Positions 8,807 to 18,422 are shown, counted from the first letter of the stretch. The stretch: 64,000 bases of DNA from Hyphomonas neptunium ATCC 15444 (GCF_000013025.1 NC_008358.1:2666001-2730000); one strand, 5' to 3'. A program made the numbers and translations. The notes: generated by a model from the sequence alone, not told the origin.

Positions 8807-9714
8807 TCGACGACGAATATATAGAGAGCGCGCCAAACCAGGTGACGGTAATCCCCATCGACCGCATTCGGATCCTCAATCCCCGTGTTCGCAACAGGCG
8901 CAACTTTGCCGAGATGGTCGAGAGCATTGCCAAGGTAGGGTTAAAGCGCCCCATCACCGTCGCAGTCCGCAAGAATACCGATCCTGCCGAATACGATCTG
9001 GTCTGTGGCCAGGGCAGATTAGAAGCCTTTGTTGAGCTCGGGCAGTCAGAGATCCCAGCCGTCATCATTGAGGCTGATGAAAGCGACTGCCTCGTCATGA
9101 GCCTGGTTGAGAACTGCGCTCGCCGACAGCACCGGGCGATCGATCTCATGCAGGAGATCGGGTCCCTCAGGAACCGCGGCTACACTGATCGTCAGATCGC
9201 GGGCAAAATTGGTGTTACGGCGGAATATGTCAGCATGATTGCCGGACTTCTGGAACGCGGCGAGGAGCGCCTCGTCGCAGCGGTGGAGACAGGGCTCATC
9301 CCACTCAATCTCGCCATCGATATCTCTAAGACCGATGATGAAGGCGCCCAGCGCGCGCTGACAGAAGTCTATATGGAAAAGAAGCTCCGGGGGAAAAAGC
9401 TCTCCGCCGTTTTGAAGCTGCTCCAGCAACGCCAACGGCGCGGCCCACATATCAGGTCGTCGCCCGCCGGCCGAACCGGAGCGAAGCGTCCCCTGACGAG
9501 CGACGCTTTGGTCCGGGCATATCGACAAGAGGCAGACAGGCAGAAGCTGATCATCAAGAAGGCCGAAGTTACGCAAGGCAAGCTGCTGTTCGTCATCGAA
9601 GCGTTTCGGTCCCTGAAAAGAGATGAAGCCTTTTTGAACCTGCTGCGCGCCGAAGGGCTTGGCTCATTGCCGCAATATCTTGAAGACAGCCTGACCGCTG
9701 GAGGAACGTCATGA
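8803..9714 (+). CDS. ParB/RepB-like protein, first copy
   Basis: 303 residues. The N-terminal ParB/Srx-like fold (about residues 15-105) shows GLKRPITVAVRK, then VCGQGRLEAFVELG and LVENCARRQHRAIDLM. A helix-turn-helix follows (YTDRQIAGKIGVTAEYVSMI, about 125-145) and then a RepB-type C-terminal region. ParB-fold proteins bind CTP and clamp on DNA in plasmid partition. No ParA ATPase is nearby, so a role in partition is doubtful. The genes on both sides overlap it by four bases, implying co-expression with the serine recombinase and a shared task in recombination or element maintenance. Confidence 0.85.
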   Translation: MIDDEYIESAPNQVTVIPIDRIRILNPRVRNRRNFAEMVESIAKVGLKRPITVAVRKNTDPAEYDLVCGQGRLEAFVELGQSEIPAVIIEADESDCLVMSLVENCARRQHRAIDLMQEIGSLRNRGYTDRQIAGKIGVTAEYVSMIAGLLERGEERLVAAVETGLIPLNLAIDISKTDDEGAQRALTEVYMEKKLRGKKLSAVLKLLQQRQRRGPHIRSSPAGRTGAKRPLTSDALVRAYRQEADRQKLIIKKAEVTQGKLLFVIEAFRSLKRDEAFLNLLRAEGLGSLPQYLEDSLTAGGTS

Positions 9715-10625
9715 CCGGCCCTTTCGATCACAAAGCCAAAGTCTTCGCCGCTTTCGAGCAGGACTGTATCACGCTTCCTATTCTCTCCATTCTTCCGCTA
9801 CGCACGCTGCCGGCAACCCTCAAGCTCAGCCAGAAATATCGCCAGATTCTGGCATCTATAAAAGAAGTGGGGCTCGTTGAGCCACCCGTCGTGGCGCGTA
9901 GCCCAAAGCAACGGGACACTTACTTGCTGGTGGATGGCCATGTTCGGCTCGAAGCCTTGAAGGATCTCGGTGTCAAAGAAGTCGAGTGCCTGGTTGCAAC
10001 CGATGACGAAGCCTTCACCTATAACAAACGGATCAGCCGCCTCTCTCCTGTCCAGGAACACCGCATGATCCGGAAAGCGATCGATCGCGGCGTCCCAGAA
10101 GAAAAGATCGCCAAAGCGCTAGACCTTCAGCCCATGAGTGTCCGGCGCAAGGTTCGCTTGCTGGATGGAATTTGTGACGAGGCGGTCGCCATCCTCAAAG
10201 ATAAACCCTGCCCCATGGCGCTCTTTGAAATCCTCCGGAAAATGAAATCGCTCCGGCAGATCGAAGCGGCCGAACTTCTCGTCAATGCGAACAACTATAC
10301 CGTCGCCTACGCCTCTGCCATCCTAGCCGGCACGCCGCAGTCTCAACTCGTCGATGGTGCCAAGGCCAAACGGGTCATGAGCGTCACGCCTGAAACCATG
10401 GCCCGTATGGAGCGGGAGCTGACGAGGCTGCAAGAATCCATCACCTCCATTCAGGAGTCTTACGGCAAAGACCACCTGCAGCTGACCGTCATCAAGGGGT
10501 ACATCTCGAAGCTCCTCGGAAATCCTCGGATTGTCCGTTATCTGATGCAGTATCGGCCGGAGTTCTTGAGTGAGTTTCAAGCGATCGCTGAAATGGCTTC
10601 GACGATGCCGGCTGAGCCTGTTTGA
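9711..10625 (+). CDS. ParB/RepB-like protein, second copy
   Basis: 304 residues, same architecture as its upstream neighbour but clearly diverged. ParB-like core: GLVEPPVVARSP, then LLVDGHVRLEALKDLGV. HTH: KIAKALDLQPMSVRRKVRLLDG. The RepB-type C-terminal half contains AAELLVNANNYTVAYASAILAGTP and a likely coiled-coil around MERELTRLQESITSIQ. Overlap with the first copy is four bases. The two could form a heteromeric clamp. It ends only five bases before the convergent stop of the RecQ fusion. Family assignment is firm at the domain level; its biological role is unknown. Confidence 0.83.
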   Translation: MTGPFDHKAKVFAAFEQDCITLPILSILPLRTLPATLKLSQKYRQILASIKEVGLVEPPVVARSPKQRDTYLLVDGHVRLEALKDLGVKEVECLVATDDEAFTYNKRISRLSPVQEHRMIRKAIDRGVPEEKIAKALDLQPMSVRRKVRLLDGICDEAVAILKDKPCPMALFEILRKMKSLRQIEAAELLVNANNYTVAYASAILAGTPQSQLVDGAKAKRVMSVTPETMARMERELTRLQESITSIQESYGKDHLQLTVIKGYISKLLGNPRIVRYLMQYRPEFLSEFQAIAEMASTMPAEPV

Positions 10626-10630
10626 TGTCG

Positions 10631-13600
10631 TCATTTAAAGGTCAAGTTGGGGATAATGACTTCCCACGCGTCTCTCTGCAAAGGATGCAGCCATTCTGGA
10701 GAAACATCACCCTTCGTTCGCGAAATGCAGGCATGGATTTCTCCGCGCTCAAATTTCAAACCTTGCGGCGGCGAAAATGCCTTCGAGAGTCGCGCAAGCT
10801 GAATCCCTCGATCAGTCTCGATCGACCAACTTTTATCCCTCCAAATGAGCGATACTCGGTCCCCAATACTAGCGGCTGAGATCGCACTCAACACGGGATC
10901 GTCTGGCTTCAATCGACCCGCATAAGATAGATCGACATCTCGCATACTGACGGATTGGTATATGCGACTACAGCGCGCCAAATCGCTGGGGTCTAAGAAC
11001 ACCTCCCGCTCCAAGATCTCTCCTCGCTCACCACCCTTTGCAAAAAGCTGGGATCCACTATTCGAGATCAATGAGAGGCTCTGCTTGGCCCTTGTCATCG
11101 CGACATAGTAGAGACGCCGCGGCGCATCCGGATCTTCATTTTTGGAGGCTTGATCCCATCCTCCATCTAGAACCACGACGTGATCAAACTCCAATCCCTT
11201 CGCCGCATGCGCAGAAAGCAACATTAGTCCCCGGGGCGCCTGGCGCGTCTCCTTTAACCATTCTGCCAACCACTCGAGCACCTCATCGATCGGGATAGAT
11301 CGATCCCCAATATCAATTTCGAGATCTTTGACGGCTTCCTGGAGCATACACCACCATTCGTTCGATGGGTGTGCCGCGATGAAAGAGCAGAGCTCGTCGC
11401 TGCTCACCATTTTTCCCAGACGTCCCCGGATGAACTCGACCAGCGCCTGCGTTTCGCGCAGACGCCATAGTGGAAGGGAGTCCTCATTGCCCATATCGAC
11501 GGGGATACCCAGATCTTCACAATAGCTGCGCACAGGCTGAAGGTATTTCCATTGCCGCGCGATGATCGCCGTTCGTTTCCAGTCCCAGTCGGGCGTAAGT
11601 TGGGATAGGCGTTTCAATTCATTCACGGCGGCGATCGCCTGGTCCTTGCTTCCGCCTTTCACCCTCAGTCGCTGCACACGCCCCTGGGCTACCGGGTCGA
11701 GAGAGTGGAGCACGCCTCCCTTGGGCGCTGTTCGCCGCCCCTGGTCAATCTCAATTGCATGAGCGATCTTCATGCGCTCTTTGGCCGGGGCAATTACCTG
11801 GTTCGCCGCTTCAATTATATGCCGCGTCGAACGGTAGTTCTGGACCAAGAATGCCGGCTTTGCCGAGTAATCTGCCTCGAACTTGCGAATGTATTCGACA
11901 CTGGCGCCGCCAAACGCATAAATATTCTGATCGTCATCGCCAACAGCGAAAAGACTGAGGCGTTGATCTGGATCATCCAAGCTGCGACCGGCAATGGCAG
12001 CGACCAACCCATGTTCATTAGGGCCGATGTCCTGATACTCATCAACGAGGATCCACCGATATCCCTGAACGAGCGTATCTCGCTGTGCCTCGGCCTCGAC
12101 GGTTGTTAGGCCATCTCCATTCAACAATTGCGTAGCCGCCTCGATCGCTCGATCAAAATCTGCGGTGGTCTGCATGTCGGAGCGGCCGACAAAGCTCATC
12201 CCCACCAAGCGCATCGCAAACGCGTGACAGGTAGAGATGTTGACGCCCGCAGCATCTTCACCAATCAGAGCCCGCAGGCGCACAAGGATTTCCTGAGCGG
12301 CATGGCGATTATAGGCGAGAACCAAAATCCCCTTGGGGTCTTCCCGCCGAACCCGTATCAAGAAGGCGATACGATGCACCAGCACCTTTGTCTTTCCAGA
12401 GCCGGGCCCCGCCAGAACGAGCACATTGGTTTGATCACGCTCATCAGAAACAATGTCCATCTGAACGCGGTTACCGAGGCTTCCCACAATCTTTTGCCAA
12501 GACGCTGGCATCGTTTGGCGGCGAAGATCAGCGCTCCGATTGGGCAGCCAGCGCCTTAAGAATACGTCGCGCTCCAAGGAAAAGTAGTCATGCGACAGCG
12601 AGAGCGCCCTATTCATCGAGATCAGGCCTTGCTCAGCAAACACAGCCATCACATGCGTTTGTGTCGTTTGCTCCGTATAGTGATCGGCTAACGGATCAAA
12701 ATGTCGCTTGGTGAAAGCCTGCGTGCCAGGGCTAAGTTGAAGCGTCATGGCGGGCCTGAATATCGTTAGCCCTCGGCCCAGAGTGATGATTTCTTGCTCA
12801 TGCAACCAAAGCAATGACCGGTCGAGCAGCTTGGATATATTGCTGACCGAACTTGCAAGCAGAACATCTGAAGAAAGTGCTGCGCTGAGCTTTCCGACAG
12901 TCGTCGCGACCTGAATGTCCTTACCGCGCGTTCGCGGCGGAACTGCTCCAATAAGGGCACTGAGGATGAGTTCAGCGCCGCGCCGGCGTAGATCGGCAAT
13001 TTCGCGAATGGCCCTCCAAGACCGTTGAAGCTCCAAAGTGATCGTCGAGCGATTGGGCTTTCGGAGCCTCAGGCTCCCCTGCCCGCCGCTGTCATCTCGC
13101 CCATCTTCAGCGATGCTCTTGAGCATCCGCTGCAGAACATCGGGTCGAACAGATGCGTATCCCTGGTCTCTCAGACGCTGACATACCCCAGAAATATGAA
13201 GGGTCAGCTTTGTGCCATCTGCATCATCGGCACCCACCTCCTCCATTTCCTGAATGAAGTCTTTTTCTAGCTGCAACGCCTGCTGAAACTTCTGCATTGA
13301 GGTTTCTGCGACGCCGACAGTCACATAAGCCGTTAACGCGGTATCGTTGGCGGCGATCCCTAAGGTTTCTAGGTCGATGAGGGCTTTTCTCAGTTCGCTG
13401 GCCGCCAGTCCTGAAACCGATGAAAGCTCATCCGTTGACACCCCGGCATCAGGCTCAGCATCAACAAGGTGACCAACGATGCGGAGAAGCTGAGCCCGCC
13501 GACGCTCTGTTATGTTGGCATTCCCAATGATCGCTCTTGCCTCCTCGACACTTCGGATTTTCAGAGAGGATGGGTAGACGTGCGTGCGGTTATGCTCGCG

Positions 13601-15778
13601 CGTGAGCAATCCAGCTTCTTCGAGCCAAGCTACGGCGGTTTTGACGCGCGTGTCGTCGGTTGCGCTGTCGCGCATAAACTCTCGGTCTTCCTCTTCCTTA
13701 ATTATCTCGCCAGGGGTTGCGACGACCTCTCCGTCCTTTTGAAGACGTTGATCGAGACGCCGAATGGCTTTGAGCAATGCGGCGATTTCATGCTTTTCCA
13801 AGCGAGAGCGAGCAGAGAGACTAAACTGGCGCTCAACATCCTCTTCTGCATACAGAAGGACGCAAGTAGCCGGCAGTCGGTCGCGCCCTGCCCTGCCCGC
13901 CTCCTGCATATAGTTTTCAAGGGATCCTGGAACGTCACTATGAATGACCAATCGGATGTCTGGCTTGTCTATGCCCATTCCAAACGCATTGGTCGCGGCA
14001 ATGATCCTCAAATCCCCGCTCCGAAAACGTTCCTGGATGTCTCGCTTCGTCTCAGGGGTGAGACCCGCGTGGAAGCACTCAGCCTCAAGCGACTGAGCTT
14101 TCAGGAAATCGGCCATACGCTCCGTGCCGGTCCGCGTGGAACAATACACAATGGCGCCCGAGCGCCCTTCTTGCGGGAGATCTGACCTCAGGGTTTGAAG
14201 TACGTCTGCAAACTTTGTGGCTTTGGTCGTCCTCTCAACCCGAAAGCTGAGATTGGTCCGGACTGACCCGCCATCTAAAACTGCGAGATCAACATCGATC
14301 TTCGTTTTGAAATGAGATCGAATGTCCTGCACGACCTCTGGTTTGGCCGTGGCGGTTAAAGAGATCACCGGCGCGGGCGGTTCGTCGCCAGAAAACTCCC
14401 CGATGAAGCGGGAAACATATCTGTAGTCTGGCCGAAAATCATGGCCCCATTTGGAAATACAGTGCGCCTCATCGATTACCCAATACCCAATCTCACGCTG
14501 TTTGAGGACAGATCGCACCGAAGGTGTGCGCAGCTGCTCTGGCGCGATCAATAGAATGGCGGCGTCCCCCAGCCTTACCGCATCCAGCGCTGCCTGGCGC
14601 TCGGGGAGCGACAACATACCGTTGATTGTGAAGCAGCCGCTGACGCCGGCCTCGGCAAGCCCCCGGACCTGGTCAGCCATCAGGGCCACCAGCGGCGAAA
14701 TCACAACGGTGAGGGCCCCGGTTTTCTCATACTTGGAGAGCGCAGGCACCTGATAACAGACAGATTTGCCTGTCCCCGTCGGCAAAATACCCAGCACGCT
14801 CTGGCCCTGCATCGCCTCGGCAACGATCCGCTCCTGAAGCGGAACGCCTTCAGCATCTTTAGGCTCTGGGCGAAATGCCTCGAACCCAAACCAGCTTTTC
14901 AACGCGCGCTTCGGATCGTTCTTTTCTGCGCACCAGGAGCAGGACGAGGACCCGCAGCGCGTATCTCGCAGGTCACGGACGATCCGCGCCGCCTCTGGGA
15001 ACTGGATCCTAACCCAAGGCGGCATAACCGACTCGCCGCCAGCCACACTGATCCAAGAGAGGGCATAGGCCGTTGGCCAGCCCCGTGCTGGTTCCGAGAG
15101 TCGATCGATCAGTTGCTCGACCTTCAGACCGCAAGCCGCACCCACCAACAGCTTACGAACGGCATCGCGCGCCCTAGGCTGGTCAGGGCGGGCTGCCTTG
15201 CGGATATGGGTGAAGACGGCGTCAAACCCCGCTTGCGCTTCGCCCAAGGTGGAGAGGAAATGGTACGCAATAAGGGCGTCAGGATAGGTTTGATCAATAC
15301 CCGATAGCGCCGTGACTTGGTTGCCCAGCACCTCAAAGACGAGCCTGGCATCCCGCTCGGGGTCATTGAGTTGTCCGGCCAGCAGCCGCCCGTCCTGATA
15401 ATGCTTCACAAGCCGATGGTAGGGGTTTTTGGGAAAGGCGAGCGGATTGAGCCAGAGCGTGTCAATGACGCGGTCCGTCAGCCCGCTGAGTTTGGGTCGC
15501 ACAGCGATCAGCTGCGGTAAGTCAAATCGCAGAAAATTGTGACCGATCAGAAAGTCATCCGGCGCAACAAACTCTTCAAGATCATCAATCGCCCTGTTCA
15601 GCGCGAGTGAACTATCCGTCACCGATTTCGGGGACCGGAAAGCGATCTTGATATCTGACGCATGGCGGACAGCCGCAAAGGCGAAGATCTTTGCGGCGTT
15701 CGGATCGACCTCTAAGTCGATCGACACGCAGCGGCGCAGAAGGTCACCCAGTCCTGGTAAGTCGAGGCCAACTTGCAT
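10631..15778 (-). CDS. Exonuclease-RecQ-UvrD triple fusion helicase
   Basis: 1715 residues. Residues ~17-155 resemble a DEDD 3'-5' exonuclease (D21 and E23 in SIDLEVD, D86 in GHNFLRFDL, D143 in NDPERDA); the residue where DEDDh enzymes carry His appears to be Asn138. Cys275, Cys280 and Cys283 may bind zinc. A RecQ core follows: Walker A PTGTGKS near 333-339, VIDEAHCISKWGHDFRPDY, and a RecQ C-terminal part with an RQC-like helical region. The last ~600 residues are a UvrD/PcrA helicase with AGPGSGKT, LVDEYQDIGPNEHG and HAAKGLEFDHVVVLDGG. Two opposed helicase families and a nuclease in one chain suggest DNA degradation or processing. The next upstream gene on the same strand is an SRA-HNH nuclease 93 bases away, so a joint restriction-type defence is likely. 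I know of no named system with exactly this protein. Confidence 0.88.
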   Translation of the reverse strand: MQVGLDLPGLGDLLRRCVSIDLEVDPNAAKIFAFAAVRHASDIKIAFRSPKSVTDSSLALNRAIDDLEEFVAPDDFLIGHNFLRFDLPQLIAVRPKLSGLTDRVIDTLWLNPLAFPKNPYHRLVKHYQDGRLLAGQLNDPERDARLVFEVLGNQVTALSGIDQTYPDALIAYHFLSTLGEAQAGFDAVFTHIRKAARPDQPRARDAVRKLLVGAACGLKVEQLIDRLSEPARGWPTAYALSWISVAGGESVMPPWVRIQFPEAARIVRDLRDTRCGSSSCSWCAEKNDPKRALKSWFGFEAFRPEPKDAEGVPLQERIVAEAMQGQSVLGILPTGTGKSVCYQVPALSKYEKTGALTVVISPLVALMADQVRGLAEAGVSGCFTINGMLSLPERQAALDAVRLGDAAILLIAPEQLRTPSVRSVLKQREIGYWVIDEAHCISKWGHDFRPDYRYVSRFIGEFSGDEPPAPVISLTATAKPEVVQDIRSHFKTKIDVDLAVLDGGSVRTNLSFRVERTTKATKFADVLQTLRSDLPQEGRSGAIVYCSTRTGTERMADFLKAQSLEAECFHAGLTPETKRDIQERFRSGDLRIIAATNAFGMGIDKPDIRLVIHSDVPGSLENYMQEAGRAGRDRLPATCVLLYAEEDVERQFSLSARSRLEKHEIAALLKAIRRLDQRLQKDGEVVATPGEIIKEEEDREFMRDSATDDTRVKTAVAWLEEAGLLTREHNRTHVYPSSLKIRSVEEARAIIGNANITERRRAQLLRIVGHLVDAEPDAGVSTDELSSVSGLAASELRKALIDLETLGIAANDTALTAYVTVGVAETSMQKFQQALQLEKDFIQEMEEVGADDADGTKLTLHISGVCQRLRDQGYASVRPDVLQRMLKSIAEDGRDDSGGQGSLRLRKPNRSTITLELQRSWRAIREIADLRRRGAELILSALIGAVPPRTRGKDIQVATTVGKLSAALSSDVLLASSVSNISKLLDRSLLWLHEQEIITLGRGLTIFRPAMTLQLSPGTQAFTKRHFDPLADHYTEQTTQTHVMAVFAEQGLISMNRALSLSHDYFSLERDVFLRRWLPNRSADLRRQTMPASWQKIVGSLGNRVQMDIVSDERDQTNVLVLAGPGSGKTKVLVHRIAFLIRVRREDPKGILVLAYNRHAAQEILVRLRALIGEDAAGVNISTCHAFAMRLVGMSFVGRSDMQTTADFDRAIEAATQLLNGDGLTTVEAEAQRDTLVQGYRWILVDEYQDIGPNEHGLVAAIAGRSLDDPDQRLSLFAVGDDDQNIYAFGGASVEYIRKFEADYSAKPAFLVQNYRSTRHIIEAANQVIAPAKERMKIAHAIEIDQGRRTAPKGGVLHSLDPVAQGRVQRLRVKGGSKDQAIAAVNELKRLSQLTPDWDWKRTAIIARQWKYLQPVRSYCEDLGIPVDMGNEDSLPLWRLRETQALVEFIRGRLGKMVSSDELCSFIAAHPSNEWWCMLQEAVKDLEIDIGDRSIPIDEVLEWLAEWLKETRQAPRGLMLLSAHAAKGLEFDHVVVLDGGWDQASKNEDPDAPRRLYYVAMTRAKQSLSLISNSGSQLFAKGGERGEILEREVFLDPSDLARCSRIYQSVSMRDVDLSYAGRLKPDDPVLSAISAASIGDRVSLIWRDKSWSIETDRGIQLARLSKAFSPPQGLKFERGEIHACISRTKGDVSPEWLHPLQRDAWEVIIPNLTFK

Positions 15779-15871
15779 TGTCTACTGATCTTCCCACCAG
15801 GCGGCACGCTCACGCCGAATCAGACTTTCTGCACGCGTCGATGGAGCCATTACCGAACGTGAATAGCAATC

Positions 15872-17020
15872 TTAGCGCGCGATCGACTTTTCTTTCTCCG
15901 CGATTATCTCTTTGAGACGTTCATTGAGCTCATCGCCACGCTCACCGAAATGGATCTCTCGGTGAGCCGTCGGACTAATGGCAGCGACCCAGCGGGGGTG
16001 GTCGAGCCCATCGTCTGACAGCCGCTGTGTATGATGGACTTCCAGATAGGGATGGCCTGATTTTGTGAGGAACGGGGCTTTCTCACCCGTCAGTTCACAG
16101 ACGCCGCCTGCTCGCGCGAGAATGTAGGCTTTAATCTTTGCACTGCGCTGACGATAAACTCGCCGCGCTTCCTTGGGATTAGAATTTCTGACCGCGGTCG
16201 CCGCCTCATAGGCAGACGTCCGCAGATCATCGATAGACGTATCAGGTTGATCTTCAATTTCTTCGTCTGTTTCAGAATCAGCGACAGCATCGGCCCGCAC
16301 GAGATGAAACTGAATGGCCTTACGCTCCAGCTTGTCGATGTCGTGAGAGTCGATCATCTCCCAGCCCGCACAGACAAACTCTCCCATAAATTCGTATAGT
16401 TTGCCTTTGCCGAGGGCTTCGAAAAGCAAAATGGCCTTCCCGTCAGTGGCATGCTCTTGGATCGCGCGATTCCCTCTTTTAAAGGTCATATCGCCCCGTT
16501 GACCTTCCCCGGTATAGAGGAAGGTCTCACGGTCTTCCTGCCAGCCGTCGCGGTATCCATGCTGTTCGCCGGCGTCGCCTGTAAAGATAAAGACAAAGGG
16601 CGCATCAGCCGGCGTTGAAATCCCGCCCTGCATTTGTCCGCCATACACTTCATGAATATCCGCGCGCCGACTATAGTGCGCACCGATGCGAAAGGAATGT
16701 CCGTGAGGCGTTTCATTCTCGAAGATCTCTCCGATTGGAACGTCCTTACCGCCCCGTCGGATGATCATTTCAAACCCTAGCTTTTGTAATTGGCGCGCAA
16801 CACCCGCGCCACCGACAAACTTGCCGATGTCTGCTCCATGCTGATGAAAATACGCGCCAGCGAGGATCGCCTTTGACGGCAACGCTTCCCCCTCATGCAC
16901 CACATAGTACTCCCTCGCTTCCCCGCGTTTGTATTTCTGGAGGAAAGCGTCCGGACCGCGGCGATATTCTGCGATCGCATCGAGGACGGCCTGCGGCTCT
17001 GTGACTTTGGAGATGGACAT
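15872..17020 (-). CDS. ScoMcrA-like SRA-HNH endonuclease
   Basis: 382 residues from the ATG at 17020, chosen for the AGGA six bases upstream; an ATG at 17038 is possible. Residues ~1-100 form a DNA-binding head of the kind seen in ScoMcrA proteins. Residues ~105-230 match the SRA-like fold of that family (GGQMQGGIST, FIFTG, YTGEGQRGDM, GNRAIQEH, LLFE). The C-terminal HNH is read from LEVHHTQRLSDDG, DHPRWVAA and HREIHFG. The usual Cys pairs of such HNH domains are altered (CELTG, SPTAHR), so metal binding may differ. The family cuts DNA carrying modified bases or phosphorothioate (type IV restriction). It is probably co-transcribed with the RecQ-UvrD fusion and divergent from a HTH regulator. 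Confidence 0.85.
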   Translation of the reverse strand: MSISKVTEPQAVLDAIAEYRRGPDAFLQKYKRGEAREYYVVHEGEALPSKAILAGAYFHQHGADIGKFVGGAGVARQLQKLGFEMIIRRGGKDVPIGEIFENETPHGHSFRIGAHYSRRADIHEVYGGQMQGGISTPADAPFVFIFTGDAGEQHGYRDGWQEDRETFLYTGEGQRGDMTFKRGNRAIQEHATDGKAILLFEALGKGKLYEFMGEFVCAGWEMIDSHDIDKLERKAIQFHLVRADAVADSETDEEIEDQPDTSIDDLRTSAYEAATAVRNSNPKEARRVYRQRSAKIKAYILARAGGVCELTGEKAPFLTKSGHPYLEVHHTQRLSDDGLDHPRWVAAISPTAHREIHFGERGDELNERLKEIIAEKEKSIAR

Positions 17021-17063
17021 TGCTGATCCTGTGCGCATTCGAAAGTTAGCGGGTTAGAATTTC

Positions 17064-17078
17064 TCGCAAAGATTGCGA
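17064..17078. promoter_or_regulatory. Inverted repeat, candidate operator
   Basis: TCGCAA-AGA-TTGCGA, a perfect six-base inverted repeat with three-base spacer, sits in the 152-base gap between the divergent SRA-HNH nuclease and the XRE regulator. It is followed by a further TTTGCAAAA. The position and form suit an operator for the XRE protein controlling both directions. Confidence 0.5.
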
Positions 17079-17172
17079 TTTTGCAAAACTTATCCGGAAA
17101 TTGGGCGCTACTATTGGATTTATGGGAAGTGACCCAGGCCAAGCTGATGAGCCGAACACTCAGGAGAAACAG

Positions 17173-17553
17173 ATGCCCCCGAAAAAAGCGAAAGCGCCTG
17201 CCTCTCGGTCTCCGAACGATCTCGACCGAATTGTTGGCTCTAACATCCGCGCGCTGCGGCAAAGCCAAAATATCACACTGCAAGCCCTGGCCACCGAAAT
17301 CGGGGTTAGCCATCAGCAGCTTCAAAAATACGAAACATCCGCCAACCGACTAAGCGCCGGCATGTTGCCCATCGTGGCAGAAGCTCTGGGGGTGGAGGTT
17401 TCAGATCTGTATTTCAACGAGCAGTGCGCCAAGTCGGACCAGCACGACGAAGCGGCCCGCCTACGGAAGGAATGCGAGGGCGTGATCCAGCGGGTGAAGT
17501 CTAAGGAAGTGCTCGCCAGTATGGCGCGGGTATTGAGGGCGATGGCGGTTTGA
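17173..17553 (+). CDS. XRE-family transcriptional regulator
   Basis: 126 residues from the ATG at 17173, preceded by AGGAGA. A lysine-rich head leads into a classic XRE HTH at about 20-75 (GSNIRALRQSQNITLQALA, IGVSHQQLQKYET, VEVSDLYF). The C-terminal tail (RLRKECEGVIQRVKSKEVLA) is a likely dimerisation helix. It is divergent from the SRA-HNH/RecQ-UvrD pair and probably represses that pair and itself through the palindrome in between, as controllers of toxic nuclease systems do. Confidence 0.85.
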   Translation: MPPKKAKAPASRSPNDLDRIVGSNIRALRQSQNITLQALATEIGVSHQQLQKYETSANRLSAGMLPIVAEALGVEVSDLYFNEQCAKSDQHDEAARLRKECEGVIQRVKSKEVLASMARVLRAMAV

Positions 17554-17604
17554 CAATTCTCTCTCGAACGCGAGACGGAAGGTATTCATTCCATTTTTAC
17601 GCGG

Positions 17605-18257
17605 CTGGATTTCTTGACTGCACGCGGCAAGTTTCAGTTTCATGGCAGGGGTGATTCCGCCGATGCCCTTGTTTGAGCACTGGCTGTTTTAACTCCATAG
17701 CCACCGGTGGCGGCTCCTTGACCTCCTCGATCGTGTTGAAGATGAACTGGCCAGCCATTCCTGACAGACCGTCCGGTTGTATCCTTCGACATAGACATTC
17801 TACTGCGGCTTGCCGGGCTGGATGTAGAAGATCCCGATGCCACACTTTGCCGCCCAGGTTTGCATCGCGGCGCTGATTTTTCCGGCCCGTTGTCGACGCG
17901 AACGCCCATCGGCTTTCAGCGCAATTCGATGATCTGGCTGAGCGTACGAACGGCGCGAGCCGCTATCCGAGAGAAGTCAACCTCAACGGTAAGGCATTCA
18001 CGGTTGAAGTCGTCAAGTACATTCAGTGTCCGGAAGGATCGCACGTCGCCGAGCTGGTCTGCCATACAGCCCATCGACCACATTTCATTCCGTCGCTCCG
18101 AAACGGCCAGGGGCTCAGGAATTTCCCGAACCATCTGCCTCTTCGGCTTGATCCGCAGGTTCAGCTCCAAGTCGCAATAGTTACGCGGGATGCGCTTATG
18201 GTTCAAAGCGAAGCCCGTCACATTGCGCAGGTACAGATGGCACAGATCAAGAAGGCC
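17605..18257 (-). pseudogene. Degenerate IS3-family transposase (OrfB, C-terminal part)
   Basis: Reading on the minus strand across three frames gives recognisable IS3 OrfB blocks in order: [82 protein letters not shown] and GIGGITPAMKLKLAA. Stops and frameshifts separate them, so no active transposase remains. The catalytic-core Asp blocks are recognisable but the frame is broken between them. Confidence 0.85.
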
Positions 18258-18390
18258 CCAGCGCCGAGTTGTATCGCTGTGTGGAATAAGTGGGTGTCGG
18301 TGGCGCTGGCGAGCCAGACCTTCGGGATCAACGAGACCTACTACCGGTATGAGGTGAAGCTGTCAGACGAGATCCGTGAGCAAGACTGCT
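18258..18390 (+). pseudogene. Inverted IS3 OrfB N-terminal fragment
   Basis: On the plus strand the frame gives [19 protein letters not shown] and EVKLSDE, the block that normally precedes the minus-strand fragment next door in IS3 OrfB proteins. Its orientation is opposite to that fragment, so an inversion broke the element near 18258. It abuts the end of the CBASS operon. Confidence 0.75.
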
Positions 18391-18422
18391 TCGGTAAATC
18401 TTTCCATACGACCTTGCTTTGT

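Noticed and set aside
8803-10625. Plasmid partition and replication locus
   Set aside because: No ParA or replication initiator and no iterons next to the ParB-like genes; the genes belong to a recombinase operon.
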